64,000 nucleotides of DNA from Pseudoalteromonas rubra (GTDB taxonomy: Bacteria > Pseudomonadota > Gammaproteobacteria > Enterobacterales > Alteromonadaceae): the NCBI RefSeq assembly GCF_005886805.2, contig NZ_CP045430.1, forward strand, positions 310,001-374,000, written 5' to 3'. The position numbers and the translations under genes are program-made. How positions within the stretch are numbered: the first letter of the stretch is position 1; each line of letters opens with the position of its first letter. The notes under the pieces were generated by a model. The model was not told the origin of the DNA, ran no database searches, and saw only the letters and a program-made list of their open reading frames with translations. Positions 35,496-44,358 of this stretch are shown here, in pieces.

Positions 35496-36188
35496 ATGAA
35501 AATGAAAATGAAGTTATCCGGAAAGATCCTCCCTCTAATTGCGCTAACCACTCTTGCAGGCTGTATGAGCACTGGTCCACATTTAAAGAGCTCTGTCTCT
35601 GAGGGTGTAGCTGGTATAGAAGCGCGTCTGCCTTACGCCAATTACAGTAACTACTTCGGTTACGTTGATAAGTCGGTTGTACCGGAAGGCAAGTACAAAG
35701 GTAAAGATACCTACTACCTGTACGTCTGGGTCCCTGCGGCAGTCGATGAAATTGGTGTTTCTATGATTTCACCTGCGGTTGCTACACCAGGTGACAGCGA
35801 CTTTGTTCACGCAAACTTTAAACCAGGTATGGCGAAGGATGCCAATAAGTTCTTCGACACTTATATCGTACTGGATCGCATGAACATCATAGATAGCAAC
35901 AGCATCTCTGATGGTGGTAAAGTGTTACAAAACCTGGGCCGTAATGACGACAGCAGTGAGCTACCAGCTAACCCAAGTGGCGCAAGCTACAATTCTTTGC
36001 TGCGTAAAACAACCTCTATGAATAACCCAACTGAAGCACTGGTCCGTGGTGTCTATCGTATCGGATTTACCTCGTTCCGCTCTTCTGTTGAAGGCTCGTT
36101 TGAAGCAACAATCGGTACGAATGTTCCGGGCGTAAAGATTGCCGCTTCTCTGTCCGAGCTGGATGCACTGGTAAACAAAAAGCTGTAA
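35496..36188 (+). CDS. LipL32-like surface lipoprotein
   Basis: A 230-residue lipoprotein: signal peptide with lipobox LAGC (Cys near residue 23). The mature part follows leptospiral LipL32: RLPYANYSNYFGYVDKS, KDTYYLYVWVPAAVDEIGVSMISP, ATPGDSDFVHANF, FFDTYIVLDRMNII and LVRGVYRIGFTSFR-x-VEGSFEATIG. LipL32 is the major outer-membrane lipoprotein of pathogenic Leptospira, has a jelly-roll fold, and binds calcium and host matrix proteins. Homologues in marine Pseudoalteromonas have been noted. Function here is unknown; an outer-membrane location is inferred. ATG 35496 starts MKMKMKLSG; later in-frame ATGs at 35502 and 35508 are alternatives. A terminator follows. Confidence 0.88.
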   Translation: MKMKMKLSGKILPLIALTTLAGCMSTGPHLKSSVSEGVAGIEARLPYANYSNYFGYVDKSVVPEGKYKGKDTYYLYVWVPAAVDEIGVSMISPAVATPGDSDFVHANFKPGMAKDANKFFDTYIVLDRMNIIDSNSISDGGKVLQNLGRNDDSSELPANPSGASYNSLLRKTTSMNNPTEALVRGVYRIGFTSFRSSVEGSFEATIGTNVPGVKIAASLSELDALVNKKL

Positions 36189-36216
36189 TCCAGATCCATC
36201 CCTAGCCAATTAAATT

Positions 36217-36255
36217 ATGCCAGCCGCTGTTTCGTTTTGTCAGGGCTGGCATTTT
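36217..36255 (+). terminator. Terminator of the LipL32-like gene
   Basis: ATGCCAGCC pairs with GGCTGGCAT across a 17-base loop and is followed by TTTT, about 30 bases after the stop codon. Confidence 0.75.
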
Positions 36256-36287
36256 AACTTATCACTCGTACTACTTTACCTTTATGC

Positions 36288-36545
36288 TCAGGCCTGACAT
36301 TTACTCAGACCGAACCAGCTGTCGACATGACGTAAAACTGCCGAGCAGCCCCCCTGTTTAACCAGTGAACTTCCCGCAGCACGGTTACCATTTGCACGAG
36401 AGCGGCCTGAACTGAAGTTTTCGACTCCATAATTTTCAACCACATTTTGCTTACTCACAAAACTGTCTGCACTGCGTTCAATTTTACCACTTAACATCAA
36501 CCCGAACGCTGCGACAACGGCTGTGCCTAGCACTATTTTTTTCAT
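36288..36545 (-). CDS. Small exported protein of unknown function
   Basis: An 85-residue protein with a hydrophobic N-terminal signal-like segment (KKIVLGTAVVAAFGLMLSG) and a Ser/Asn/Arg-rich remainder with two cysteines (GGCSAV, LSKCQA). Its ATG overlaps the stop region of the upstream hydroxylase gene by 4 bases, so the two are probably translated from one mRNA. No family is recognised. The two cysteines could form a disulphide in the periplasm. Confidence 0.55.
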   Translation of the reverse strand: MKKIVLGTAVVAAFGLMLSGKIERSADSFVSKQNVVENYGVENFSSGRSRANGNRAAGSSLVKQGGCSAVLRHVDSWFGLSKCQA

Positions 36546-37519
36546 CTTTCCTCCTGTTTGTTCATGTTATTACCAAAGAAAAAGGCGTGAGTACTCTGTT
36601 GCATTCGGTTGTGTTGTGACAATCCAAACAACACCGGCTCTGCACTGTCTGGCAGGTATAAGGTACCAAACATCCAATCCCAGATGGCCAGATTACTGCC
36701 ATAGTTTTTGTTGCGATGCGCCGGCATACAACTATGGTGTACCTGATGCATAGCCGGACTCACGATAAGATAGCTAAGCCAGCGTGGAAATCGCAAAAAG
36801 ATATGTGAATGGACTAACGTACCGCCAAGCAGTAACACGCTAAATGCGAATAAATTGGTGCCCAGAATCAACATTTCTGATGCATCTTGCCCCAACGAAT
36901 AACTGCATAACCCTGCCACCAGCATGCTGGCAAAATAGGTGACTGGCAGGCGGAATATCGCTTCGAGAGGGTGAGCCCGGAAATTGGTAAAGGGCGTAAG
37001 ATTGGTCGCACTATGATGGCGGCTGTGAATACGCCATAAATATGGATACTGGTGCAAATTTCTGTGATACCAGTAGTTGAAGAAGTCGAATACCACAAAG
37101 GCAATGACGGTGGTCATGATCACCGAGGTTTGTGGTGACACGCTTATTTCACTGGGACCGACAAGCGACTCCAGCCATGCAGATACAAACAGACTGTCGT
37201 TTATCGCTCCCCCGCTCAGGTACCTGTCAATCAGCAGCGCAGCACTGGCCAGACAAAAAGAATTGACGATCAAAGAAACATAATCAATGCGACTGGATTG
37301 ACTCCACCAGATCCGGGTGGAAAGAAAGGCCCCCTTCAGAGTTTTCCAGTTAACACGTCTGTTTTGTTTGCGCTTTTTGTAATACAAGAACACAATCGCA
37401 ATCAATAAATTGGTTGCGACAAACACACTCTCGTTAGAAAGAATTTCGGCTACAGGGTAGACAAGTAGTAATTCAATAGCCCGAATAAATTCAAATATCA
37501 GCTCCGCCATGTATTGCAT
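36542..37519 (-). CDS. Fatty acid hydroxylase / sterol desaturase family membrane di-iron enzyme
   Basis: A 325-residue integral membrane protein. The histidine clusters of the superfamily are present: YHRNLH, HSRHHSATN (with NLTPFTNFRAHPLE following) and HQVHHSCMPAHRNKNYG, which bind two irons. The final NLAIWDWMFGTLYLP is also typical. Members hydroxylate or desaturate lipids using O2; the substrate here is unknown. The start ATG 37519 has no obvious ribosome site, and the ATG three codons in is an alternative. It is followed by the overlapping small exported protein gene. Confidence 0.88.
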   Translation of the reverse strand: MQYMAELIFEFIRAIELLLVYPVAEILSNESVFVATNLLIAIVFLYYKKRKQNRRVNWKTLKGAFLSTRIWWSQSSRIDYVSLIVNSFCLASAALLIDRYLSGGAINDSLFVSAWLESLVGPSEISVSPQTSVIMTTVIAFVVFDFFNYWYHRNLHQYPYLWRIHSRHHSATNLTPFTNFRAHPLEAIFRLPVTYFASMLVAGLCSYSLGQDASEMLILGTNLFAFSVLLLGGTLVHSHIFLRFPRWLSYLIVSPAMHQVHHSCMPAHRNKNYGSNLAIWDWMFGTLYLPDSAEPVLFGLSQHNRMQQSTHAFFFGNNMNKQEER

Positions 37520-37625
37520 TATTATTGTTTTTTTAGCAAAAACGTGAGGAAAACGTTACACAAAAAGCATTAACTTGTCCACAATAATCATTTTCAGGTG
37601 AGCTAAGTCTTAGCTTTGTCTAACT

Positions 37626-38834
37626 TTAGTTATCTAACTCCGGACAGCCCTTGTATTGGCGAAAACGCCCGTATTGCACCATTGCTGTCAACAAAATAGC
37701 CGCAAACATAATTCCGGCAAAAGGCAATGTGTTATCTGCATGCAGAAGCGCAAGCAAGAGTCCAACCAAGGCTCCACTGCCAAAACGTAAAGTACCGATA
37801 ACCGCCGTCGCTGTTCCACTGTTTTTTTCAAACTCCAGTAAAACCAGGGCATCTGCGTTTGCAGCAATGATCCCCAGACTCATCATCAGCGGCGCTATAC
37901 TAAACACCATACAATACAAGGATAGGTCAAACAGACTGAATACAAGTAACGCAGTGGCACTTGCAACACCAAGCCCTAATCCGAGATAGAGCATCTTTCT
38001 GGAACCTAATTTAGGCACCAGGCGGGTATTTGCAAAGCTCCCCAACATCAGGGCAACCACATTAAAGGCAAAGAGCACACCAAACAGCTGCTCTGAGACA
38101 TCAAAATAATCAAGATAGATAAAAGGTGCTGAAGTCAGAAAGCAAAAAAAGCCAAACGAGACCAGCATTGAGGTGGCAATATCAGGCAATGCCACCCGAT
38201 TAGAAAGCACCGTGGCATAACTGTCAAAAAATAAATGGATCCCACGTTTATCACTTTTATAGATGGGCACCTCCACCAAATAGAGATAAGCCATAACCAT
38301 AACCACAAGCGCGTAACTTGCCAGGGTCAGAAAAATCCATTGCCAACTGGCCAGGCCCAGAATAGCCGACCCAACACTGGGCGCAACCAAAGGCGCCAGC
38401 ATCATGATCATAGAAACATAAGACATACCTTTGGCTGTATTAGCCTGATAGATATGACGAATAATACCAGGGACCACAACCGTCGCAGCAGCACCGGTAA
38501 AAGCTTGAGTCGCTCTGAGTCCCCAAAGATGCAAAATATCACTGCTGAACGCCAACAAAAATGAACTCAGCGCAAAGCCAGCCAGTCCAAATAAGGCTAG
38601 CTTACGCCTTCCAAGCTGATCGGCCAAGGGGCCATATACCAGCATGCCAAGCGCATAACCTGCAAGATAGATACTCAGCGAGAGCTGCACTTGCGGCATG
38701 CTTGTGCCCAAACTGTTTGCAATTACCAGCATTGCTGGTAGATACATATCGATTGCCAGCGGCGTAATTGCCACAATACTGGCAAGCAGAGGGAGTAGAA
38801 TTCGGGTGTTGAAAACGCGTGCAGAATCGTCCAT
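37626..38834 (-). CDS. Bcr/CflA-type MFS drug efflux transporter
   Basis: A 402-residue, 12-helix transporter. The start LLPLLASIVAITPLAIDMYLPAM and YALGMLVYGPLADQLGRRKLAL match the Bcr/CflA group of proton-driven multidrug efflux pumps, as does LRATQAFTGAAATVVVPGIIRHIY in helix 4-5. Substrates could include bicyclomycin or sulfonamides by family analogy only. It is followed after 90 bases by the codB-like gene upstream on the same strand, so an operon is possible but not shown. Confidence 0.88.
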   Translation of the reverse strand: MDDSARVFNTRILLPLLASIVAITPLAIDMYLPAMLVIANSLGTSMPQVQLSLSIYLAGYALGMLVYGPLADQLGRRKLALFGLAGFALSSFLLAFSSDILHLWGLRATQAFTGAAATVVVPGIIRHIYQANTAKGMSYVSMIMMLAPLVAPSVGSAILGLASWQWIFLTLASYALVVMVMAYLYLVEVPIYKSDKRGIHLFFDSYATVLSNRVALPDIATSMLVSFGFFCFLTSAPFIYLDYFDVSEQLFGVLFAFNVVALMLGSFANTRLVPKLGSRKMLYLGLGLGVASATALLVFSLFDLSLYCMVFSIAPLMMSLGIIAANADALVLLEFEKNSGTATAVIGTLRFGSGALVGLLLALLHADNTLPFAGIMFAAILLTAMVQYGRFRQYKGCPELDN

Positions 38835-38923
38835 GAATTTCCAAATACAAAGTCAGGAGGCGTGGATTGTATCAGTTTACGTATCAATCTGCACCTCGCC
38901 TCCCGCTGTACTCAGCGCATTAA

Positions 38924-40135
38924 CTACTTCTCCCAGCGAGAAAAAATGCCATAACTCACGGCAGCTCCTAACACTGCGTTTAACGGAACAATCCCAGGCA
39001 AAAAATGACCTGCCAGCACACCCAAAGCGACCGCAGCAATGGCGCTCCAACGCACACTTTGCCATTGCATGTGCTCAAACGCGTGATAGCGCTTCCTGTT
39101 AAGAACATAATCTGCGATCAACACCCCCCCAACTGGGGGGATCGCGGCAGACAGAAAAGTCAGCCAGCCGACGAAGTGGTTGTATAACCACAATGCGCTA
39201 AGCGTACCAATAATGCCGTTAAGCACTGCCAGATTACGACTTGACCAGCCTGTAATATTGGCGAATCCGAGTCCAGATGCATACAGTGCATTATCATTGG
39301 TGGTCCAGATATTCAGGCCCAGCACGACAATTGCGGGCAACAACAGGCCTTGTAACATCAATACCTGTGCGATATCTGACTCTCCGGTTGCCGCGCTACC
39401 CGCCGCACCAAAAATAAACATCAGACTGTTTCCAAGGAAAAACGCAATCAGCGTAATTAATACGGCACTCGCAGGCTTACGGGCAAAGCGAACAAAATCA
39501 GCGGTTAAGGTGCCCGCGGAGATAAACGACCCAACCACCAGTGCAATTGCTGCGCTGATGGGCAGTGGCGTTGTCGGTACAAGCGATTGCAATTGACTGA
39601 TCCCACCAACATCTTGCACCGCCAGCCATACAGAGTACCCCCCGAGTAACGCAATAGCCGGCACAGCAATCACAGACAACGCCATCAACGCTGAGATACC
39701 AAAATACACAGTCGTTGTCATGGCAAGACCCGCCACTATGATCAGCACATTGGTATCTATGCCAGTTGCTTTGTGAACAGGAATAGCAAACATAGCTACC
39801 CCAACGCCAAACCAGCCAACCTGAGTGCCACCCAAAAGCAAAGAAGGTAGCCATGACCCTTTGATACCGAATGAAAATCGCGCCAGTAAATGTGTAGACA
39901 GACCGGTCGAGGCCCCGATGTAACCAAGCGCGGCTGTATATAAACCGAGTAACAAGTTACCAATGAAAACCGCGAGAAAAAAATCGTTAAATGAGAGCCC
40001 CGTACCCAGGGTTCCCCCTGTCCACATACTGGCGGAGAAAAACGTCAGCCCCAGCATTAACAGGGATAATGCTATACCACCTTTTCTGGCGGATTCCGGA
40101 ACGGGCTTGAGTCCATAATTACTGTCTTCAGTCAC
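38924..40135 (-). CDS. codB: Cytosine permease (NCS1 family)
   Basis: A 403-residue 12-helix transporter very close to E. coli CodB: FFSASMWTGGTLGTGLSFNDFF, SFGIKGSWLPSLLLGGTQVG, VVGSFISAGTLTADFVRFARK, NIWTTNDNALYASGLGFANI and FVGWLTFLSAAIPPVGGV. It imports cytosine with sodium or protons. The open frame extends to TTG 40159, but AAAGG seven bases before GTG 40135 and alignment with the CodB N-terminus favour the GTG. No cytosine deaminase gene (codA) is adjacent, so the operon partner lies elsewhere or is missing. Confidence 0.9.
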   Translation of the reverse strand: MTEDSNYGLKPVPESARKGGIALSLLMLGLTFFSASMWTGGTLGTGLSFNDFFLAVFIGNLLLGLYTAALGYIGASTGLSTHLLARFSFGIKGSWLPSLLLGGTQVGWFGVGVAMFAIPVHKATGIDTNVLIIVAGLAMTTTVYFGISALMALSVIAVPAIALLGGYSVWLAVQDVGGISQLQSLVPTTPLPISAAIALVVGSFISAGTLTADFVRFARKPASAVLITLIAFFLGNSLMFIFGAAGSAATGESDIAQVLMLQGLLLPAIVVLGLNIWTTNDNALYASGLGFANITGWSSRNLAVLNGIIGTLSALWLYNHFVGWLTFLSAAIPPVGGVLIADYVLNRKRYHAFEHMQWQSVRWSAIAAVALGVLAGHFLPGIVPLNAVLGAAVSYGIFSRWEK

Positions 40136-40220
40136 TTTGTGGCCTTTTTGGTATAACAAACTATTCCCTTAATTACAGCACACAACAGTGGAAAAATTAT
40201 GGAGTATATCAAGCGCCTGA

Positions 40221-40679
40221 TCAGAGAATTGTCACTGCACTGGGTTTCAACCGGTATACCGTGATTGGTTTTTTCAAAGCTTTAGAATCAAAGACTTCGC
40301 CGTTTTCTTCTGCTTTATGAGCCAGATAGCGACGCGACTTTTCTAACGTCAACTCAAACACTTCAAACCGGCCTGTTGCCAGCGCAGTTTTACCAATCGC
40401 CGCCATCGGAAACACCATCTCACCATCACGCACTTTCACCGTGATCTGCTCCCCCTTCTCGACCTTGAGTGTCATCCAGCAACCGCGCTTTTTACACACC
40501 TTTGTCACAACCCCTTTCACCGTGACATCAGTTTGATGATATTGCTGCGCCTGAGCTAATAAACGTGTGGCATCAATAATGTTAGTTTTGTCAGCACCAC
40601 CGCCAAACTCTATCGGCTGCGCCAAACTGGGCATCACACACAGCAAAGCAAACAAGCTCAGCCAGAATTTAATTAACAT
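40221..40679 (-). CDS. DUF4920-type periplasmic protein
   Basis: A 152-residue exported protein with a signal peptide (cut after SLAQ, about residue 21). The core VTVKGVVTKVCKKRGCWMTLKVEKG has the conserved VCxxxGCW motif of DUF4920, and the fold appears to be a small OB-like domain. The two cysteines may bind metal or form a disulphide. Function unknown. The frame is open further upstream to 40730, but GGAGG with a 5-base spacer precedes ATG 40679, and the signal peptide begins there. Confidence 0.75.
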   Translation of the reverse strand: MLIKFWLSLFALLCVMPSLAQPIEFGGGADKTNIIDATRLLAQAQQYHQTDVTVKGVVTKVCKKRGCWMTLKVEKGEQITVKVRDGEMVFPMAAIGKTALATGRFEVFELTLEKSRRYLAHKAEENGEVFDSKALKKPITVYRLKPSAVTIL

Positions 40680-40906
40680 ACAGTCCTCCAGGTTAGAGAT
40701 TCTTTGTAATTCGCTGTTCAGATAATTCAATCATAACAAGCTCCCACTAAAAACAAAGCAAAAAACCCTTCAATATACACAAATTAATTACACATGAAAA
40801 CACCCCAGATGCAACCCATTTACAATCCATTACATACCGTCTTGCATCTTAAAAAAGATGTAATTACCTTGAATGGGTAAACCACACTAACAAAAAGGAA
40901 AATAAT

Positions 40907-41425
40907 ATGAATAAGATGATTAAATCTTCTCTAGCACTCTCGGTTTTGGCAATGCTGAGTACAACGGCCCAGGCTTCAGCTGAGCAATGGCAAGGGTATT
41001 ACAAAGGTCAGTGTGAAGTGATCTCACCGGCTCGCGGCACGCTTTATCAATTTCCAATGTCACTTGAGGTTGGCGCATCCGTCGATAACAAGGCAGACTG
41101 GATAGTCACCTACGGAGAAGGCGCACGCAAAAACGTTCGCAACTACAGCTTGCTGACACTCAACGAAAACCTGGGCCATTATGCAATTGATGAAAACAAT
41201 GGCGTAGTCATTGACCAGTACCTGCTGAACAATGAGTTTTTAAGCCTGTTTGAAGTCGGCAGCACTAAGTTGCAAGTATCCTATAAGCTGGATAGCAACG
41301 GGACGATTGACGTTAACATGAATACATTTAGCTTTGATCCAATCCGCGAGTCAAAAGTTGGGCCTATTGTAGTTTCCAATTATCAGGGCAATACCCAGCA
41401 AAGATGTAAGCTGTTTAAGTGGTAA
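40907..41425 (+). CDS. Exported protein of unknown function
   Basis: A 172-residue protein with a clear signal peptide (cleavage near QASAEQ, about residue 24) and a strong ribosome site (AAGGAAAATAAT before ATG). The mature part looks all-beta, with WQGYYKGQCEVIS and two cysteines near the ends (QCEV, RCKLFKW) that could pair. No family is recognised; it may be a lipocalin-like or similar small beta-barrel, which is only a guess. The preceding 176 bases are AT-rich promoter sequence. Confidence 0.65.
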   Translation: MNKMIKSSLALSVLAMLSTTAQASAEQWQGYYKGQCEVISPARGTLYQFPMSLEVGASVDNKADWIVTYGEGARKNVRNYSLLTLNENLGHYAIDENNGVVIDQYLLNNEFLSLFEVGSTKLQVSYKLDSNGTIDVNMNTFSFDPIRESKVGPIVVSNYQGNTQQRCKLFKW

Positions 41426-41449
41426 TCGCACCAGACAGTCGGCCTGTTT

Positions 41450-41659
41450 ATACCAATTTTCTTAATTAAGTGATCTATTTTGAGGCGAGAAAATAGGGTC
41501 GAAAACACCGCTCTCGCGTCCTGCTATCGCTGAGGCACCTACATCCATGTAGGCGAGGCAAAAATTTTGCTATTTAGTTGTTCTAAATAAGAAATTTTTA
41601 ACGCTGTTAGCGTCCTATTTGCTGCTTCAAATAGACCAAGTATTAAGTGAAATTGGTAT
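41450..41659 (-). repeat. MITE-like dispersed repeat, copy C (210 bp, with insertion)
   Basis: It begins ATACCAATTTTCTTAATTAA and ends AAGTGAAATTGGTAT, in reverse orientation to copies A and D. The core shares ATTTAGTTGTTCTAAATA and AACGCTGTTAGCGTCC. About 48 extra bases (around 41497-41560, including CACCTACATCCATGTAGGCG) are not in the 162-bp copies. Such a longer form may be closer to the original element. Confidence 0.78.
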
Positions 41660-41682
41660 TGAATCAGGCTAACACATAAAAA

Positions 41683-41710
41683 GATAAAGCGGGCCCTCAC
41701 CCGCTTTATC
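41683..41710 (-). terminator. Terminator of the acidic lipoprotein gene
   Basis: GATAAAGCGGG and CCCGCTTTATC form an 11-bp stem with a 6-base loop. On the reverse strand it is followed by TTTTTATG. It lies 14 bases past the stop of the gene 41724-43694. Confidence 0.85.
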
Positions 41711-41723
41711 ACAGATTGCATGA

Positions 41724-43694
41724 TTAACCACCGCCTCCACCAGTAACGGTACCTTCAACCGTCACCATAATATCTACCTCATCTTTTAGGATACGATATT
41801 GAATACTGGTGATGGTGCTACCATCTGCTGATAAGAACAAGTTAATTAACGGTTCGTTATTATCCGCACCGTAACTGACCTGTATACGCTTCTCTTCCTC
41901 AAGATTAGTGCGATCATAAATAATCACAATATCACTTTGGGCAAAGCTGATACCTGTATCAAAGTCGATAGACCCATCTGAGCCAATCACCACAGTGCCG
42001 CGTGAATGACCTTCACCTACAACTCTATACTCCCCGGCTCTTGCGGTGACTAATTCAAGGTTAGCAATTTCGTCGCCCCCATCAATAGTGAACGAACCAA
42101 GAAACATATTTTCCATGGTAAACAGATTGATTTCATTCAGCCCCGTTTCAGTCACCGACACTTTGTAGATAAACCCGTCATCTTTATAAACGTATTCGCT
42201 GCCTTCCATCATGACATCATCAAGCGACATTTCGTCACCATTACCGGCTTCTGGATCTGTATCTATAAACATCATGCCTGAACTGGAGAATGTGAACCGT
42301 ACTTTTTGCCCATCGGCATAGCTGCTGCCGCTTTCCGAAAGCATAAACACCATATCAAACACCTTACCTTTGAGCACTTCAGGCAACATGACATCATCAT
42401 CCATATCATCGTCGTCATCGTCTTTTCCGGTCAGCGTCCAGGTGTAAGTAAGGTCTGATGTCACAGTGACTCCCTGAGTGGTAACAGAGTAACGCACAGA
42501 AACGACAATCTCAGTATCCGAGCTACTCACCAGCTCAAACGCCAGGTCGTTCACCTCTAGCTCAGCTAATGAGTCTTCAATCTGTTTTCTAATGGTTTCG
42601 AGATCGTTGGGATCAGGCGCAGGTACGTTGCGAATTTTAATCTCTTTGATTCCGGTCGTAACACCCGCCACAGTCGTAGAGCCAGTAATAATTAAAGTAT
42701 TACCTTCTCCGTCATTGCCGTTGTTATCATCATTGTCGTCGTCGTCATCAGAATCTCCGCCGGAACCAGGTGATAACCCACCGGGAACAAAATCCAATTC
42801 GAGAGACCCAAGATCCAAACTGGCAAAAATGTCACTCAACCCTTCCAGAGTTTTTTTGATGTTATCCAGGGAAAACGTCGCACTCAGGTCGTCGGTTAAA
42901 CCCACTTGCTGTGCATACGCCTGAATTGCACTGGTGTACTCACTGATAAAATTACTGGCATTATACAAAGGAGATTCAAAAGCCTGATCGCCTACCTTGC
43001 CATCTATGGTGAGATCTAAAAAGTCAGCACGCAATGCATCAATAATTGCCAGCGCTGGTGAACTCGCAGAGCTGCCCAATTGTGCTAGTGCAGCCAAAGA
43101 GACCGCATATATACCGGCCTGATCACTACTCGCTGTGACCCCGCTGGCGGCATCAATTAGTTGAGGAGGCATTGTAATATCTGTCAGTGCCGGGGCCAAT
43201 GCCACACGAACCTGTTCATTTACAAGATTAATAGCCTCAGCGCTGGTCGCGCCGGTATTTAAAATAGCAGTTGCGGCGATTTCGGTGAGTGTTGTCACCC
43301 CTACCTCAGACTGGAAAGAGCTTAGTACGGCGCGAAGCGTCGTATCGGCGCCAAGGGTCAGAAAAACCCCTTTGGCTTCATCGAAGTACTCAGCATCGCC
43401 TCCACCCAATACCTCAACAATAAACGGCTCGGTAATGGCAGAAGCCAATGTAATGGTAGCAACACCAGTCTCTCCGGTATTGCCCGTAGCCCCTTCAATG
43501 GGCGTGTTAGTGGCGAGTAAAATGAGCCTGACATTTGCATTTTTGGTTAATCCCAATGCCGGGCTCACTTTGATTTCAGTGGTTTGTGCAGTTTGATCTG
43601 GCGTGTTGTTATTGTCGTCATCATCTCCCAGGCAGGAGGCAAGTATGAAAACAGACAATATAACAAGCCAGTTGCGCAGCTTGTATATCTTCAT
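41724..43694 (-). CDS. Large acidic lipoprotein of unknown function
   Basis: A 656-residue lipoprotein with lipobox LASC at about residue 21, followed at once by an Asp/Asn run (LGDDDDNNN). An internal acidic linker lies near residue 320 (GGDSDDDDDNDDNNGNDGEG) and another near 435 (DDDDDMDDD). The N-terminal part (about 40-110) looks like an Ig/carboxypeptidase-regulatory-like domain (ATNTPIEGATGNTGETGVATITL). The remainder appears beta-rich. Acidic runs might bind calcium. I cannot name the family. It ends GTVTGGGGG. It is probably anchored to the outer membrane facing outward, or to the periplasmic side. Confidence 0.65.
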   Translation of the reverse strand: MKIYKLRNWLVILSVFILASCLGDDDDNNNTPDQTAQTTEIKVSPALGLTKNANVRLILLATNTPIEGATGNTGETGVATITLASAITEPFIVEVLGGGDAEYFDEAKGVFLTLGADTTLRAVLSSFQSEVGVTTLTEIAATAILNTGATSAEAINLVNEQVRVALAPALTDITMPPQLIDAASGVTASSDQAGIYAVSLAALAQLGSSASSPALAIIDALRADFLDLTIDGKVGDQAFESPLYNASNFISEYTSAIQAYAQQVGLTDDLSATFSLDNIKKTLEGLSDIFASLDLGSLELDFVPGGLSPGSGGDSDDDDDNDDNNGNDGEGNTLIITGSTTVAGVTTGIKEIKIRNVPAPDPNDLETIRKQIEDSLAELEVNDLAFELVSSSDTEIVVSVRYSVTTQGVTVTSDLTYTWTLTGKDDDDDDMDDDVMLPEVLKGKVFDMVFMLSESGSSYADGQKVRFTFSSSGMMFIDTDPEAGNGDEMSLDDVMMEGSEYVYKDDGFIYKVSVTETGLNEINLFTMENMFLGSFTIDGGDEIANLELVTARAGEYRVVGEGHSRGTVVIGSDGSIDFDTGISFAQSDIVIIYDRTNLEEEKRIQVSYGADNNEPLINLFLSADGSTITSIQYRILKDEVDIMVTVEGTVTGGGGG

Positions 43695-43828
43695 GGTAGT
43701 TCCTGGTTTAGACGGTTACTGATATTTACTCTGGCACAGCAAGGATCGACCCCATCACCATGCCACAGCAACAACAGTTTAGTTTAGCGAAATAATTAAC
43801 GCCTATTTTTTAACCAAAAAATCTTATT

Positions 43829-44290
43829 TTATTTGTCCCCCTCATAAGGGTATTGATGGTGAATTCGGTCACGGCAGGTCATCCCGAGATACTCACAGGT
43901 TTTCTGGATCATCTCAGTGAAACACGCAGGCGCTGTGTCATTAATCGAATTGGATAATATGGAGAATTCTTTGGTACGCAGCTTTCTCAGCTCAGGCCGC
44001 AGTGTTTCATCATCCATAAAATCGGTTATGCGATCGAAAAATGCCTTCATTCTCGGTGTAACGGCATACCAATATACAGGGGATGCAAAAACAATGTGAT
44101 CATAGTCCAGCAATGTGCGAAACAATGAACGAAAGTCATCGCTTTTATTGGTGTGATTATAGCAATAATCGTGTATTTCATAATCATCCAGGTACAAAGC
44201 ATCGGCTTGTAATTGTTGCGCCAGTGCTCGCACCGACTGTGCAGTATTGCCCTGCTTGTTTGAGCTTGAATAAAGAATAATGGACGTCAT
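43829..44290 (-). CDS. NAD(P)H-dependent FMN reductase / flavodoxin-fold oxidoreductase
   Basis: A 153-residue flavodoxin-fold protein. SSSNKQGNTAQSVRALA is the phosphate-binding loop for FMN, and the segment IVFASPVYWYAVTPRMKAFFDRI is the family hallmark. Its promoter faces soxR, and the SoxR box at 44329-44346 lies in the spacer expected for a SoxR-activated promoter on this strand, so redox-cycling compounds or superoxide probably induce it. AAAGGAG precedes ATG 44290. The physiological substrate is unknown; a quinone or flavin reductase role would fit SoxR control. Confidence 0.82.
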   Translation of the reverse strand: MTSIILYSSSNKQGNTAQSVRALAQQLQADALYLDDYEIHDYCYNHTNKSDDFRSLFRTLLDYDHIVFASPVYWYAVTPRMKAFFDRITDFMDDETLRPELRKLRTKEFSILSNSINDTAPACFTEMIQKTCEYLGMTCRDRIHHQYPYEGDK

Positions 44291-44328
44291 CGCGGTTCTC
44301 CTTTGTGTTATTTGCTGCTAGTCTAAAA

Positions 44329-44346
44329 CCTCAACTAAGATTGAGG
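44329..44346 (-). promoter_or_regulatory. SoxR box in the flavin reductase / soxR intergenic region
   Basis: CCTCAACTAAGATTGAGG has the same outer half sites (CCTCAA and TTGAGG, 6-base centre) as the E. coli soxS operator. Read on the reverse strand it is preceded by TTTA and followed by TTTTAGACT, resembling the overlong-spaced soxS promoter, and points toward the reductase gene. It may also autoregulate soxR. Confidence 0.8.
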
Positions 44347-44358
44347 TAAAGCATTCAA

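Noticed and set aside
41539-41721. Sixty-codon open frame inside MITE copy C
   Set aside because: It is a translation of the repeat itself, also seen in copy D, with no evidence of expression.
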